Source: Streptomyces chartreusis NRRL 3882 (GTDB lineage Bacteria; Actinomycetota; Actinomycetes; Streptomycetales; Streptomycetaceae). Taken from it: a stretch of 64,000 nt of DNA. The position numbers and the translations under genes were made by a program. Below are positions 1 to 8,414 of this stretch, piece after piece (position 1 is the stretch's first letter; every line of letters begins with the position of its first letter). The stretch covers positions 8,341,001 through 8,405,000 of the forward strand of contig NZ_LT963352.1 in the NCBI RefSeq assembly GCF_900236475.1, given 5' to 3'. Below the pieces are notes generated by a model. It was not told where the DNA came from. It saw nothing but the letters and a program-made list of their open reading frames with translations, and did not search any database.

Positions 1-476
1 GAGGCGAGCAGCCGGCGGGCGTCGGTGTCGTAGGCGTCCGCGCTCTCGGTGGAGAGGTGGACCAGGCCCACCAGCCGGCCCCGGTGCCGCAGCGCGCCCG
101 TGACGCCGTCCCGGAAACCGGCCGGACGGACCCGCTCGGCGTAGAACCAGCCGTGCCGGAAGCGCGGCGCGGCGTCGGCGGTGTCCTCCGCGTCCTCGGA
201 GATGGACGGCGGCAGCTCTCGCCGTACGACGTTGGCGTACCACGGGGTCGCGACGAACTCCCCGGCCAGGGCCTGCGAGGCCGCGGCGGTGTAGCCGATG
301 CTCGCGACCTGGACGTGGGCGCCGGTCAGCGGGTCGATCGTGAGCAGGGTCGCCGCGTCCAGCGGCAGGGCGCGGGCGAGTTCGCGCAGGGCCTCGGCGG
401 AGGCCGACGCGGTGTCGCGCTCGCGGGTGAGCATGCCGATGCGTGCTGCTGCCGCGATCTGGTGGTGGCTGGGCAT
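1..476 (-). CDS. GAF-type sensory regulator, 5' part only (runs off the window)
   Basis: An open frame starts at ATG 476 on the minus strand and continues past base 1, so only the first 158 residues are visible. The translation opens MPSHHQIAAAARIGMLTRER and continues into an alpha/beta sequence (LTIDPLTGAHVQVAS, then GYTAAASQAL, and later LVGLVHLSTES near residue 140). This is typical of the N-terminal GAF-like domain of Streptomyces LuxR-family regulators. The DNA-binding domain, expected at the C terminus, lies outside the window, so the LuxR assignment is inference. It is divergent from the broken sugar transporter that starts at 707 and could once have controlled it. Confidence 0.6.
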   Translation of the reverse strand, partial: MPSHHQIAAAARIGMLTRERDTASASAEALRELARALPLDAATLLTIDPLTGAHVQVASIGYTAAASQALAGEFVATPWYANVVRRELPPSISEDAEDTADAAPRFRHGWFYAERVRPAGFRDGVTGALRHRGRLVGLVHLSTESADAYDTDARRLLA

Positions 477-706
477 GGCGAGCCTCCGGGCGGCTCGGGC
501 GCGATGTCGTTTGGGGTCTAACGATAGAGGGACGGTCCGGGCCCGGCAAGGTGTTCACCGACTCGTGGCGTGCGGGCCCATGATCCGCCGGCTGTCGTTC
601 GCAGTCGGTATTTGTACGGATGGTGCGGCGGGCCCGGCGGGTCTTTCCTGTTCGGCACACCCGGACGCCCGCTCCAGCTGGGCCCGCCCCTCGGAGAGCC
701 CCCGCC
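477..706. other. Divergent intergenic region, no gene seen
   Basis: This 230-base stretch separates the GAF-type regulator (minus) from the degraded binding-protein gene (plus). It must hold the promoters of both. I see no convincing -35/-10 pair or palindrome. A purine-rich stretch (cggagag, 691-697) lies where the ribosome binding site of the 707 start would be. Confidence 0.5.
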
Positions 707-1345
707 ATGACCCCACCCCCGTCCACACCCTCACGCAGGCAATTCCTCACCCTCTCCGCCGCCACCGCCCTGGCGGCAGCCGGATGTTCGGCGCCACAGA
801 ACACGGCGGCATCGGCCGAGCCGTCGCCCTCCGGAGGCACGCGCCTCACGAAGATCGGAACGACTACCCCTTCACCCAGCTCCCGCTCTACTCCACGCTG
901 GTGAAGCTCTCCACCGCCCAGGCCGAGCGGCACGGCATCTCACTGCTGACGACCAGCGACAACGCCAGTGCCGACACCCAGGCCACCAACCTCAACACCT
1001 GGGTCGCCCGCAAGGTCCCGGCGATCGTGTCGTTCCCGATGGTCTTCGAGGCCGCAGAGCCCATCGCCGAGGCGGCACTGGAGGCGGGACTGATCTGGGT
1101 CACCTACGGCGGTTCCCTGCAACACCAGAGCGCCGACATCCAGTTCAGCTTCCGCAAGGGCGGCACCCTGCTCGGCGAGGCGGCGGCGAAGTGGGCCGAG
1201 GAACACCTCGGCGGCAAGGGCAAGATCGCTTTCCTCACCGACAGCACCATCGAACTGGGCCGCGAACGCACCAAGGGCATGATCGACGCCTTCACCAGGC
1301 TGGCGCCCGGCGTCGACGTGGTGGCGCGGGAACATGGCGACCTCC
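707..1345 (+). pseudogene. Sugar ABC transporter substrate-binding lipoprotein, frameshifted and truncated
   Basis: ATG 707 begins a twin-arginine lipoprotein signal (SRRQFLTLS at residues 9-17, lipobox AAAGC with Cys27). About residue 55, near base 870, the reading frame is lost. The mature protein continues in another frame (YPFTQLPLYSTL, then TTSDNASADTQATNLNTWVA and KGKIAFLTDSTIELGRERT), which looks like a periplasmic-binding-protein family 4 domain. The similarity stops near base 1345 at about two thirds of a normal binding protein, and no stop or C-terminal lobe follows. An ATPase gene would be expected next in such an operon and is missing. I read this as a decayed transporter: a frameshift plus a large deletion that joins it to a permease remnant. 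Confidence 0.75.
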
Positions 1346-1389
1346 TCCTGGGCGCGCCGGTCGATACGGCCGCACCGGGTCCACTCCTG

Positions 1390-1516
1390 GCCGGACAGGT
1401 CGGGGTATCCGCTGATGACGAGCAGGGCCAGCGGGACGGCGACGATGGCGAGGGTGGCTGCGTCGGTGGCGATGCCCGGCGCCGTTGTGCCCGAGCAGGG
1501 CGTGTACCTGTCCGGC
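1390..1516. repeat. 11-bp inverted repeat bounding an inverted 105-bp segment
   Basis: GCCGGACAGGT (1390-1400) and ACCTGTCCGGC (1506-1516) are exact reverse complements. The 105 bases between them (1401-1505) encode, on the minus strand, the first transmembrane segment of an RbsC-type permease (DAATLAIVAVPLALLVISG, then YPDLS). The plus strand outside the repeat encodes the next part of the same permease (GSTLALGGLVAG). Flipping the segment on paper joins the two in one frame, because 105 is a multiple of three. The arms look like the endpoints of a micro-inversion. Whether it still flips cannot be told from one sequence. Confidence 0.7.
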
Positions 1517-2212
1517 GGGCACGGCTCCACGCTCGCCCTCGGCGGGCTCGTCGCCGGCTGGCTGGCCGGGCAGCACCACCAGTCGCCCGCCGTGGCCCTG
1601 CTCGGGGCGCTCGCCGCCGGGGCGGTGGTCGGGGTCGTGAACGGCGTCCTGTGCTGCTACTTCGGCCTGTCCGCGTTCGTCGTCACCCTCGGCATGCTGA
1701 CCGCCGTACGAGGTCTGGCACAGCAGTTGTTCCCGCTGCCGCTGAGCGGCTTCGGCTCCGGGTTCGCCTGGATCGGCGGGGCACGGATCGCCGGGATCGC
1801 GGCACCGGTCGTCATCGCTGCGCTGGTGCTGGCGGCGGGTGCGCTGTTCCTGGCGTTCGCCCCGGCCGGACGGCACGTCTTCGCCATCGGCGTCAACCGG
1901 GAGGCCGCCCACCTCTCCGGCATCCAGGTCCGCCGCACCCCGTTCGCGCTGTTCGTCCTCACCGGCGTGGCCGCCGCCCTGGCCGGTGCGGTCAAGGCGT
2001 CGGTTCTCGACAGCGTGGTGGCCGGAACATCAGGATCCGGTTTTGAGCTGGCGGTGCTCACCGCCGTGCTGGTCGGCGTGCTCTTCCTCGGCGGCCTGCA
2101 GAACGGCCTGACCCTGCTGAACGTGCCGACGTTCTGGCAGCAGATGGCCCAAGGCGTCGCGCTGGTGGCCGGCGCGGCCCTGGCGTACTCCGCACCCCGC
2201 GCGGGGCGCTGA
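1401..2212 (+). pseudogene. RbsC-type sugar ABC permease remnant (inverted N-terminal piece, internal deletion)
   Basis: In the frame ending at the stop at 2212, the protein shows permease transmembrane segments: GSTLALGGLVAGWLAG, then LSAFVVTLGMLTAVRGLAQQ, then FAIGVNREAAHLSGIQVRR, then LLNVPTFWQQMAQG. Three lesions are visible. The N terminus is absent. The first membrane segment lies on the opposite strand (1401-1505). About 18 residues are missing after AVLTAVLVG (around 2070-2085), where intact relatives such as the permease at 25134-26144 carry a glycine-rich GG-x-GG-K/R-G-T/S-x-x-G loop. The last deletion is in frame, so the open frame survives. A functional importer is very unlikely. 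Confidence 0.72.
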
Positions 2213-2239
2213 CCCACCCTCCCCTGAAAAGAGGTCACC

Positions 2240-3937
2240 GTGAGCGACACCGCTCCCACCCTCGTCCTGACCGGCGGCCAGGTCCTGACCGTCGACGCCG
2301 GCTTCACCGTCGCCGAAGGCGTCGCCGTGCGCGGCCGGGACATCCTGGCCGTCGGCAGCGACCCCGAGATGCGCGCCCTGGCCGGACCCGGCACCCGGAT
2401 CGTCGAACTGGGCGGGCGGACCGTGCTGCCCGGCATCAACGACTCGCATCTGCACGGAGCGGCGTACGGGATGACGAAGCCGCCGTTCGCCATCGACGTC
2501 GGCCATCCGGCGGTGGGTTCCCTCGCCGACATCGCCGCGGCCGTGTCCCGGGCGGCACGGGACGTCCCGGACGGAGAGTGGATCGTCGGCCTGGGCTGGG
2601 ACCCCGGTTACCTCGCCGAGTGCGTGGCCGACCCGGGCCGCTTCCCGCACCGCCGGGACCTGGACGCGGTGGCGCCGGGCCACCCGGTCTGTCTGACCGA
2701 CTTCTCCTCGCACATGGTGTGGGCCAACTCCGAGGCGCTGCGCCGCTGCGGCATCGACGCGGACACCACGCCCCCGCCCGGCGGCGTCATCGACCACGAC
2801 CCCGACGGCCGGCCGACCGGCATCCTGCGCGAGGCCGCCGGGCGGCTCGTCCAGGCCGCCCTGCCCGCCCCCACCCTCGCCCAGCGCCGCCAGGCCATCC
2901 GGAACGTGATCCGCGAACTGCACTCCCGCGGCATCACCAGCTACACCGAGCCCGGCCTCGGCCCCGGCGGCGCGGGCACCCTCTTCGGCGGCCTGAGCAC
3001 CGACAACTGGACCGCGTACGCGGACCTCGCGGCGAGCGGCGAACTCCGGGCGCGCGTCAGCGTCCTGCTGCTCCCCGCCCCCATGGGCGGCTCCGCCGCC
3101 GACCTGCGCGGGGGCCTGGCCGAACTGCGCCGCCCCGAGTCCGCCGACCCCCGGCTGCTGCGGGCCATCGGCGTCAAGATCTTCGGCGACGGAGTGCCGC
3201 CCAACCGCACGGCCTGGATGAACGAGCCCTACCCGGAGGGCGGTCACGGCGCCCTGTGCGTGCACGGCGACACCCCGGCGCTCCAGGTCGACGAACTGCG
3301 TGAGATGATCCGCGTCGCCCACGAGGCCGGTTTCCAGCTCGGCGTGCACGTCACCGGCGACCGCGCGATCGACACGGTGGTGGACGCCTTCGTCGCCGCC
3401 GACCGGGCCGCGCCACGCCCCGACGCCCGTCACTACGTCATCCACGGCGACTTCATCAGCCCGGGCAGCCTGGCGAAGCTCGCCGCGCACGGCTACGGCG
3501 TCAACATGAACCCCGCCATCAAGTGGACCGTCTCCGACCTGATGGACGAGGTCGTGGGCCCCGAACGCTCCGCCTACCAGTGGCCGGTGCGCTCCGCGCT
3601 CGACGCCGGAGTACGGGTCTGCGCCAGCTCCGACGCGCCGATCACCGAGCCCGACTGGCGACAGGGCGTGGCCTCGATGATGCTCCGCGAGTCCAAGGCC
3701 AGCGGCCGACCCAGCGGCCCCGAACAGCGCGTGCAACTCGCCGACGCCCTGCGCGCCTACACGGCCACCCCGGCCTGGCAGGACTTCGCCGACGCCTGGA
3801 AGGGCACCATCGAGCCGGGCAGGGCCGCCGACCTGTGCGTCCTGGACCGGCCACTGCTGGGCCTCGACCCGCACGACATCACCGAGGTCCGGGTGGATCT
3901 CACGGTGTTCGACGGGCAGGTGGTGTTCGAACGCTGA
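2240..3937 (+). CDS. YtcJ-like metal-dependent amidohydrolase
   Basis: This 565-residue protein belongs to the amidohydrolase superfamily, YtcJ-like branch (predicted hydrolase on amide bonds, substrate unknown). An N-terminal beta-sandwich with VLTGGQVLTVD leads to the metal motif DSHLHG near residue 70. Further ligands fit HVTGDRAID (~370), the YVIHGDF histidine (~400) and the aspartate in CASSDAPI (~465). The C terminus closes with GTIEPGRAADLCVLD, the usual family ending. The start is GTG 2240 with GAGG nine bases before. It follows the broken sugar transporter by 27 bases and was probably its operon partner. Its 3' end overlaps the convergent znuB by 38 bases. The family call is firm, the substrate is not. 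Confidence 0.85.
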   Translation: MSDTAPTLVLTGGQVLTVDAGFTVAEGVAVRGRDILAVGSDPEMRALAGPGTRIVELGGRTVLPGINDSHLHGAAYGMTKPPFAIDVGHPAVGSLADIAAAVSRAARDVPDGEWIVGLGWDPGYLAECVADPGRFPHRRDLDAVAPGHPVCLTDFSSHMVWANSEALRRCGIDADTTPPPGGVIDHDPDGRPTGILREAAGRLVQAALPAPTLAQRRQAIRNVIRELHSRGITSYTEPGLGPGGAGTLFGGLSTDNWTAYADLAASGELRARVSVLLLPAPMGGSAADLRGGLAELRRPESADPRLLRAIGVKIFGDGVPPNRTAWMNEPYPEGGHGALCVHGDTPALQVDELREMIRVAHEAGFQLGVHVTGDRAIDTVVDAFVAADRAAPRPDARHYVIHGDFISPGSLAKLAAHGYGVNMNPAIKWTVSDLMDEVVGPERSAYQWPVRSALDAGVRVCASSDAPITEPDWRQGVASMMLRESKASGRPSGPEQRVQLADALRAYTATPAWQDFADAWKGTIEPGRAADLCVLDRPLLGLDPHDITEVRVDLTVFDGQVVFER

Positions 3938-4814
3938 GCCCGCCCTTCGGGAGACGCCGTGCTCCCCACCGCCGGGTCCGGTACCTCCCGGCCACCCGGC
4001 ACACGGTGTAGATGCCGAACGAGATCGTCGTGACGTACGGGCTGATGGGAATGCTGCTGCCCAGCGCGAGCAGGATGCCGCCCTCGATCGAGGCCACGGC
4101 GAACAGCACGCTGAGCACGGGCAGCAGCACCGGCGACGCGGTGACCCGGGCGGCGGCCGCCGCCGGGGTGACGACCAGTGTGAGCACCAGCAGCGCGCCG
4201 ACGACCTGCACCGACAGGGCGACCGAGAGTCCGAGCACCAGCATGAACGCGAAGGACAGCGCACGCACCGGCACCCCGCGGGCCTGAGCCACGTCCGGGT
4301 CCGTGCTGGCGAAGGCGAGCGGACGCCACATGACCGCCAGGGCGATCAGCACCAGCACGGACGTGCCGAGCAGCCAGGACATCTGCGGGGTGTCCACGGC
4401 GACGATCTGACCGGTGAGCAGCCCGAACTTGTTGGCCGCGCGGCCCTTGTAGAGGGCGAGGAAGAGCACGCCGAGACCCAGCCCGAACGGCATGATGATG
4501 CCGATCACCGAGTTGCGGTCCCGGGCCCGTGTCCCCAGCACCCCGATGGCGCCGGCCGCGAGGAGCGAACCGGCGATCGAGCCCGCCACGATGTTCGCGC
4601 CCAGCAGCAGTGCCGCCGACGCGCCCGCGAAGGACAGCTCGCTGATGCCGTGCACCGCGAACGGCAGGTCCCGCATCAGGACGAAGACCCCGGCCAGCCC
4701 ACCCACGAGCCCCAGCGCCACGCCCGCGACGAGGGAGTTGCGGACCAGGGTGAGGAGTTCGCCGTAGTCCGTGAAGTTGAAGATCTGGTGCCAGACCGCG
4801 TCGCCGAGCGTCAT
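3900..4814 (-). CDS. znuB: Zinc/manganese ABC transporter permease
   Basis: This 304-residue integral membrane protein is of the ABC-3 (ZnuB/MntB) family. It shows seven or eight hydrophobic segments, GVFVLMRDLPFAVHGISELSFAGA near residue 45 and SVQVVGALLVLTLVVTPAA near 205, both hallmark family stretches. It would form the membrane channel with the ATPase at 4811-5659 and receive metal from the lipoprotein at 5656-6576. Its start overlaps the ATPase stop by four bases, so the two are translationally coupled. After the last membrane helix there is a basic tail of about 25 residues that extends 38 bases into the end of the convergent amidohydrolase. This suggests an older stop has been lost. 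Metal specificity (Zn or Mn) cannot be decided by sequence alone. Confidence 0.9.
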   Translation of the reverse strand: MTLGDAVWHQIFNFTDYGELLTLVRNSLVAGVALGLVGGLAGVFVLMRDLPFAVHGISELSFAGASAALLLGANIVAGSIAGSLLAAGAIGVLGTRARDRNSVIGIIMPFGLGLGVLFLALYKGRAANKFGLLTGQIVAVDTPQMSWLLGTSVLVLIALAVMWRPLAFASTDPDVAQARGVPVRALSFAFMLVLGLSVALSVQVVGALLVLTLVVTPAAAAARVTASPVLLPVLSVLFAVASIEGGILLALGSSIPISPYVTTISFGIYTVCRVAGRYRTRRWGARRLPKGGLSVRTPPARRTP

Positions 4815-5659
4815 GCGCGCGCTCCGTCCGTCTCGTGGGCCTGTCCGGGATGGTGCGGCGGCGCGGCCGGCTCGTCGGGGGCCCCGGCGACCACGACCCG
4901 GCCACGCACGCGCACCACGTCGACCTGCGTGCCGTAGAGCCGGGACAGCGACTCGGAGGTCAGCACCTCGTCCGGGGTTCCGACGCGGTGGCCGCCGGGG
5001 GCGAGGTACAGCACCCGGTCGACCATCCCCAGCACCGGATTGATCTCATGGGTCACGAAGACCACCGCCGTGCCGTGGGAGCGGCGCCGTGCGTCGATCA
5101 GCTCGGTGACGGCCCGCTGGTGGTTCAGGTCGAGGGACAGCAGCGGCTCGTCGCACAGCAGGATGCGGGGGTCGGTCGCGAGGGCCTGCCCGATGCGCAC
5201 GCGCTGCCGTTCGCCGCCGGACAGCATGCCGAGCGGGACGTCGGCGTAGGCCGTGGCCCCGACGGACTCCAGGATCTCGTCCACCCGGCGGCGGACCGGG
5301 CCGGTGCGCAGGCGCGGGCCGAAGCGGTGCCCGTCGATGCCGAACCGTACGAGGTCCCGGGCGCGCAGCATGGCCTGCGCGGACAGCGCCGCCTGCTGCG
5401 GGACGTACCCGATGTGCCGGGCGGCGTCCCGAGCGGGCCGTCCGAGGACGGTCAGCGTCCCGTCGGACAGCGGCCGACGGCCCAGCAGCGCCCGTACGAA
5501 ACTGGTCTTGCCCGCCCCGTTCGGACCCAGCACGGCCAGGAACTCCCCGGGCCGTACGTCGAGGTCGAGGCCGCTCCACACCGTTCGGGCGTCGTAGGAC
5601 AGGGCCGCGTCGCGCAGACTGACGACAGGAGCGGTGTCCTGCCGGGCCACCGGGGTCAC
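4811..5659 (-). CDS. znuC: Zinc/manganese ABC transporter ATP-binding protein
   Basis: This 282-residue ABC ATPase powers metal uptake. Walker A reads GPNGAGKTS (~residue 46), the signature reads LSGGERQRVRIGQAL (~145), Walker B is RILLCDEPLLSLD (~167), and the switch histidine is in FVTHEINPV (~200). The C-terminal 35 residues are a proline-rich, acidic extension. It lies between znuA (stop overlaps this start by four bases) and znuB (start overlaps this stop by four bases), so all three genes form one tightly coupled operon on the minus strand. The order is binding protein, ATPase, permease. Confidence 0.92.
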   Translation of the reverse strand: MTPVARQDTAPVVSLRDAALSYDARTVWSGLDLDVRPGEFLAVLGPNGAGKTSFVRALLGRRPLSDGTLTVLGRPARDAARHIGYVPQQAALSAQAMLRARDLVRFGIDGHRFGPRLRTGPVRRRVDEILESVGATAYADVPLGMLSGGERQRVRIGQALATDPRILLCDEPLLSLDLNHQRAVTELIDARRRSHGTAVVFVTHEINPVLGMVDRVLYLAPGGHRVGTPDEVLTSESLSRLYGTQVDVVRVRGRVVVAGAPDEPAAPPHHPGQAHETDGARA

Positions 5660-6576
5660 TTGGCCAGCGCGCTCGCGAGCGCGTCGACGTTGGCGGTCAT
5701 CCAGCCGAGGTAGTCCTTGCCCTTCGGCAGGGTCTCGGTGACGGGCACGACGGGGATACCGGCCGCCTCGGCAGCCGCCTCCGCCTTCTGGGTCTGGGGG
5801 CCGGAGGTCTGCGCGTTGTAGACGAGCGCCTCGACCTTCCTGCCGCTGAGGAGGGCCAGACTCTCCTGGAGGATCCGGGGCGAGACGTCGTCGCCCTCCT
5901 CGATCGCCTCGCTGAACTCCGGGGGCGTCCTGTTCACCAGGCCGCTCGCCTCGATCATGTACAGCGGCACGGGCTCGGTGATGGCCACCGCCGCACCGCC
6001 GTGCTCCTTCTTGATCCGTGCCTCCTTCGCCTCCAGTGGCGCGAGCTCGGCCTTGAAGGCCGTGGCGTTCTTCCTGAAGGCTGCCGCGTCGGCCGGGTCG
6101 GCCTTGGCGAGGGCCGCGGATATGCGGTCGGCCACGCGGGCGACGGTGGGGAAGTCGTACCAGACGTGCTCGTTCAGCTCGCCGCCCTTCGGCGCGGTCT
6201 TGCCGGACACCCGTACGGCGTTGATCACCTGGGCGGAGTCGTTGTGGCCGCTCTTCAGCATGCGGTCGACGAAGTCGTCGTAGCCGCCGCCGTTCTCGAC
6301 GACGACCTTCGCCTTGGACAGGGCCAGCTGGTTCTGGGTATTGGCCTCATAGGAGTGCGGGTCCTGGTCGGGGTCGCTGATGACCGAGGTGATGTCGACC
6401 TTGTCCGCGCCGATGCTGCGCACGATGTCGCCGTAGACGTTCGTGGAGGCGACCACGGGCACCTTGGCCGAGGCGCTCTTGGCGTCGGCGGAGTCCGACG
6501 AGCTGCCGCAGCCCGCGAGCAGGGCCAGTGACGCGCTGGTCAGCAGCGCCAGGCGGCGGGACGTGGACAGGGGCAT
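5656..6576 (-). CDS. znuA: Zinc/manganese-binding lipoprotein of the ABC importer
   Basis: This 306-residue cluster A-I metal-binding protein is anchored as a lipoprotein: short basic start, hydrophobic stretch and lipobox LLAGC with Cys23. Likely metal ligands are the histidines in DPDQDPHSYE (~80) and LNEHVWYDF (~140), plus the glutamate in TEPVPLYMIE (~205). The start at ATG 6576 is preferred to an in-frame ATG at 6630 because GGAGG sits just before it and the signal peptide then begins correctly. It is the first gene of the znu operon. A TGAAAA-type half-site about 100 bases upstream may be a Zur box. ZnuA proteins often carry a His-rich loop. Here the loop is short and poor in histidine, so manganese is also possible. 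Confidence 0.9.
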   Translation of the reverse strand: MPLSTSRRLALLTSASLALLAGCGSSSDSADAKSASAKVPVVASTNVYGDIVRSIGADKVDITSVISDPDQDPHSYEANTQNQLALSKAKVVVENGGGYDDFVDRMLKSGHNDSAQVINAVRVSGKTAPKGGELNEHVWYDFPTVARVADRISAALAKADPADAAAFRKNATAFKAELAPLEAKEARIKKEHGGAAVAITEPVPLYMIEASGLVNRTPPEFSEAIEEGDDVSPRILQESLALLSGRKVEALVYNAQTSGPQTQKAEAAAEAAGIPVVPVTETLPKGKDYLGWMTANVDALASALAK

Positions 6577-6676
6577 GGCTCCTCCATGACGGATGTGCAG
6601 AGGGGGTGTCGGGTGTTCGGCAGGCGCCACGCTAGATGGGAATGAATGTCAAGAGCGGGTTCTGGCCGAAGTCATG

Positions 6677-6691
6677 TGAAAACCATTGCCG
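6677..6691. promoter_or_regulatory. Possible Zur box upstream of znuA
   Basis: TGAAAACCATTGCCG keeps the left half of the actinobacterial Zur palindrome (TGAAAATnATTTTCA type) and the central ATT, but the right half is degenerate. It lies in the 171-base divergent region between znuA and the YheO-like gene, about 100 bases from the znuA start. The call rests on position and half-site only. Confidence 0.35.
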
Positions 6692-6727
6692 ATTATTGGG
6701 GAAGATCTGGACTGGTGGTCCAAGCTT

Positions 6728-6742
6728 TAGACATGTAGTCTA
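6728..6742. promoter_or_regulatory. Inverted repeat TAGAC-n5-GTCTA before the YheO-like gene
   Basis: TAGAC (6728-6732) and GTCTA (6738-6742) form a perfect 5-bp dyad that ends six bases before the ATG at 6748. Its position suggests an autoregulatory operator, or an overlap with the -10 region of a leaderless transcript. The binding protein is unknown. The YheO-like regulator itself is the simplest candidate. Confidence 0.4.
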
Positions 6743-6747
6743 GCTCC

Positions 6748-7440
6748 ATGCGAGAGGCTCTGACTGCGGAACGGGACGCGATCCTCGCCGCGCTGACGCC
6801 GGTCGTCGACGGGATCGCCGCGACCTTCGGGCCGGTCTGCGAAGTCGTGCTGCACGACTACCGGAAGCCGGAGAAGTCGGTCGTCGCCGTGGCCGGCTCG
6901 GTGACCGGGCGGACGGTGGGCGGCGCGATGAGCGAGATCGGCATGCGCGTCCTTTCCCACGGGGACGAGGCGGCCGACGAACTGAACTACGTCACCCGCA
7001 CCCGGAACGGGACGCTGGTGAAGTCCTCCACGATGGTGCTGCGGGACTCCACGGGAGCCGTCTTCGGCGCGCTCTGCGTCAACGTGGACGTCGGCGCCGT
7101 CAGCCAGGTCCACGGCCTGCTCGGCGCCCTCGCCGGAGTCGGCGCGGCCCCCGCGGAGCTGCCGACCACCACCTTCGGCAACGACATCGACTCCGTGGTC
7201 GACGCCCTGGTCGACGCCCACCAGTCGATACAGCGGGGAAGCTGGGCGGAGCTCGACCGCGCCGAGCGCCTGGAGCTGTTCGCCGGACTCGACACCCGCG
7301 GGGTCTTCGCCGTGCGCGGCGCGGTCGAGCAGGTCGCCGCCCGGCTCGGCATCTCCCGCGCCTCCGCCTACAACTACCTCTCCCAGGCCCGGGCCGCCCG
7401 CGGTGCGGCTTCCGGCACTTCCGCTGGAGGACAAGCGTGA
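6748..7440 (+). CDS. YheO/DauR-like transcriptional regulator (PAS-like domain plus HTH)
   Basis: This 230-residue protein matches the YheO family: an N-terminal PAS-like domain (residues 10-125; GPVCEVVLHDY near 30, MVLRDSTGAVFGALCVN near 100) and a C-terminal helix-turn-helix (residues 185-220; VEQVAARLGISRASAYNYLS). Family members such as DauR repress D-arginine genes. Others sit beside amino-acid dehydratase or RidA-type genes. Its stop overlaps the GTG start of the dehydratase at 7437 by four bases, so regulator and enzyme are translationally coupled. Control of that operon in response to an amino acid is a reasonable inference. No Shine-Dalgarno is obvious before ATG 6748, which fits a leaderless transcript. 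Confidence 0.85.
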   Translation: MREALTAERDAILAALTPVVDGIAATFGPVCEVVLHDYRKPEKSVVAVAGSVTGRTVGGAMSEIGMRVLSHGDEAADELNYVTRTRNGTLVKSSTMVLRDSTGAVFGALCVNVDVGAVSQVHGLLGALAGVGAAPAELPTTTFGNDIDSVVDALVDAHQSIQRGSWAELDRAERLELFAGLDTRGVFAVRGAVEQVAARLGISRASAYNYLSQARAARGAASGTSAGGQA

Positions 7441-8414
7441 CGACCACCACCCCGCCGGTCACCCTCGACGACGTCCGGGACGCCGCCGCCCGGCTCCAGG
7501 GCGTCGCCCACCGCACGCCCGTCCTGCGCTCCCGCACCCTGGACGCACTCGCCGGCGCCGAGATCCACCTCAAGTGCGAGAACTTCCAGCGCGTCGGCGC
7601 CTTCAAGTTCCGCGGCGCCTACAACGCCGCCTCCCGCCTCACCCCCGACCAGCTGTCCCGGGGCATCGCCGCCTACTCCTCCGGCAACCACGCGCAGGCC
7701 GTCGCCCTGGCCGCCCGGGAGCTCGGCACCACCGCCGTGATCGTCATGCCCGAGGACGCCCCGCCGTCGAAGCGGGCGGCCACCGCCGGCTACGGCGCCG
7801 AGATCGTCACCTACGACCGCTACACCGGCGATCGCGTCGCCATCGCGGAGGCCCTGGCCGCCGAGCGGGGCCTCGCCGTCATCCCGCCGTACGAGCATCC
7901 GCATGTCATGGCCGGGCAGGGCACGGCCGCGCTCGAACTCCTCGAAGAAACGGGGGAGTTGGGGGCGCTGCTGACACCCGTCGGCGGTGGCGGGCTCATG
8001 GCCGGCAGTGCCACGGTGGCCAAGGGTCTGCACCCGGACATCCTGATGATCGGTGTCGAACCGGAGACCGGGGACGACACCAAGCGTTCGCTGGAAGCGG
8101 GCCGGCGCATCAGTATCCCGGTGCCGCACACCATCGCCGACGGACAGGCTCTGCACACCCCCGGCGAACTGACCTTCTCCGTCAACCGGCGGCTCGTCGA
8201 CGGCATCGTCCTGGTCACCGACGACGAGATCCGGGACGCGATGCGGTTCGCCTTCGAACGCCTGAAGATCGTCGTCGAGCCGAGCGGCGCCACTCCGCTG
8301 GCCGCCCTGCTCACCGGCCGCGCGGGTCCTCTTCCGCGCCGCGTCGGCGTCATCCTGTCCGGCGGCAACATCGACGCCGGGCGCTTCGCCGAGCTCTGCG
8401 GAGGTCAGGCCTGA
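7437..8414 (+). CDS. PLP-dependent serine/threonine or hydroxyaspartate dehydratase
   Basis: This 325-residue fold-type II pyridoxal-phosphate enzyme has the cofactor lysine in GAFKFRGAYNA (~residue 57), the substrate loop SSGNHAQAVALAA (~82) and the phosphate-binding glycine loop VGGGGLMAG (~186). It is a single-domain form without an ACT regulatory domain, like catabolic serine/threonine dehydratase, serine racemase and threo-3-hydroxyaspartate dehydratase. The reaction is beta-elimination of water from a hydroxy amino acid to a 2-oxo acid and ammonia. Which substrate is used cannot be read from the motifs. Coupling to a YheO-type regulator (GTGA overlap) is the best clue that it serves amino-acid breakdown. 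Confidence 0.87.
   Translation: MTTTTPPVTLDDVRDAAARLQGVAHRTPVLRSRTLDALAGAEIHLKCENFQRVGAFKFRGAYNAASRLTPDQLSRGIAAYSSGNHAQAVALAARELGTTAVIVMPEDAPPSKRAATAGYGAEIVTYDRYTGDRVAIAEALAAERGLAVIPPYEHPHVMAGQGTAALELLEETGELGALLTPVGGGGLMAGSATVAKGLHPDILMIGVEPETGDDTKRSLEAGRRISIPVPHTIADGQALHTPGELTFSVNRRLVDGIVLVTDDEIRDAMRFAFERLKIVVEPSGATPLAALLTGRAGPLPRRVGVILSGGNIDAGRFAELCGGQA

Noticed and set aside
298..2046. A 582-residue open frame across the sugar transporter wreck
   Set aside because: Only its middle (about 870-1345) is protein-like. Before and after that it is Arg-rich shadow sequence. It is treated as part of the pseudogene.
2030..4264. A 744-residue minus-strand open frame opposite the amidohydrolase
   Set aside because: Arg/Gly/Ala-rich antisense frame of the real gene, no motifs. 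Typical of high-GC shadow frames.
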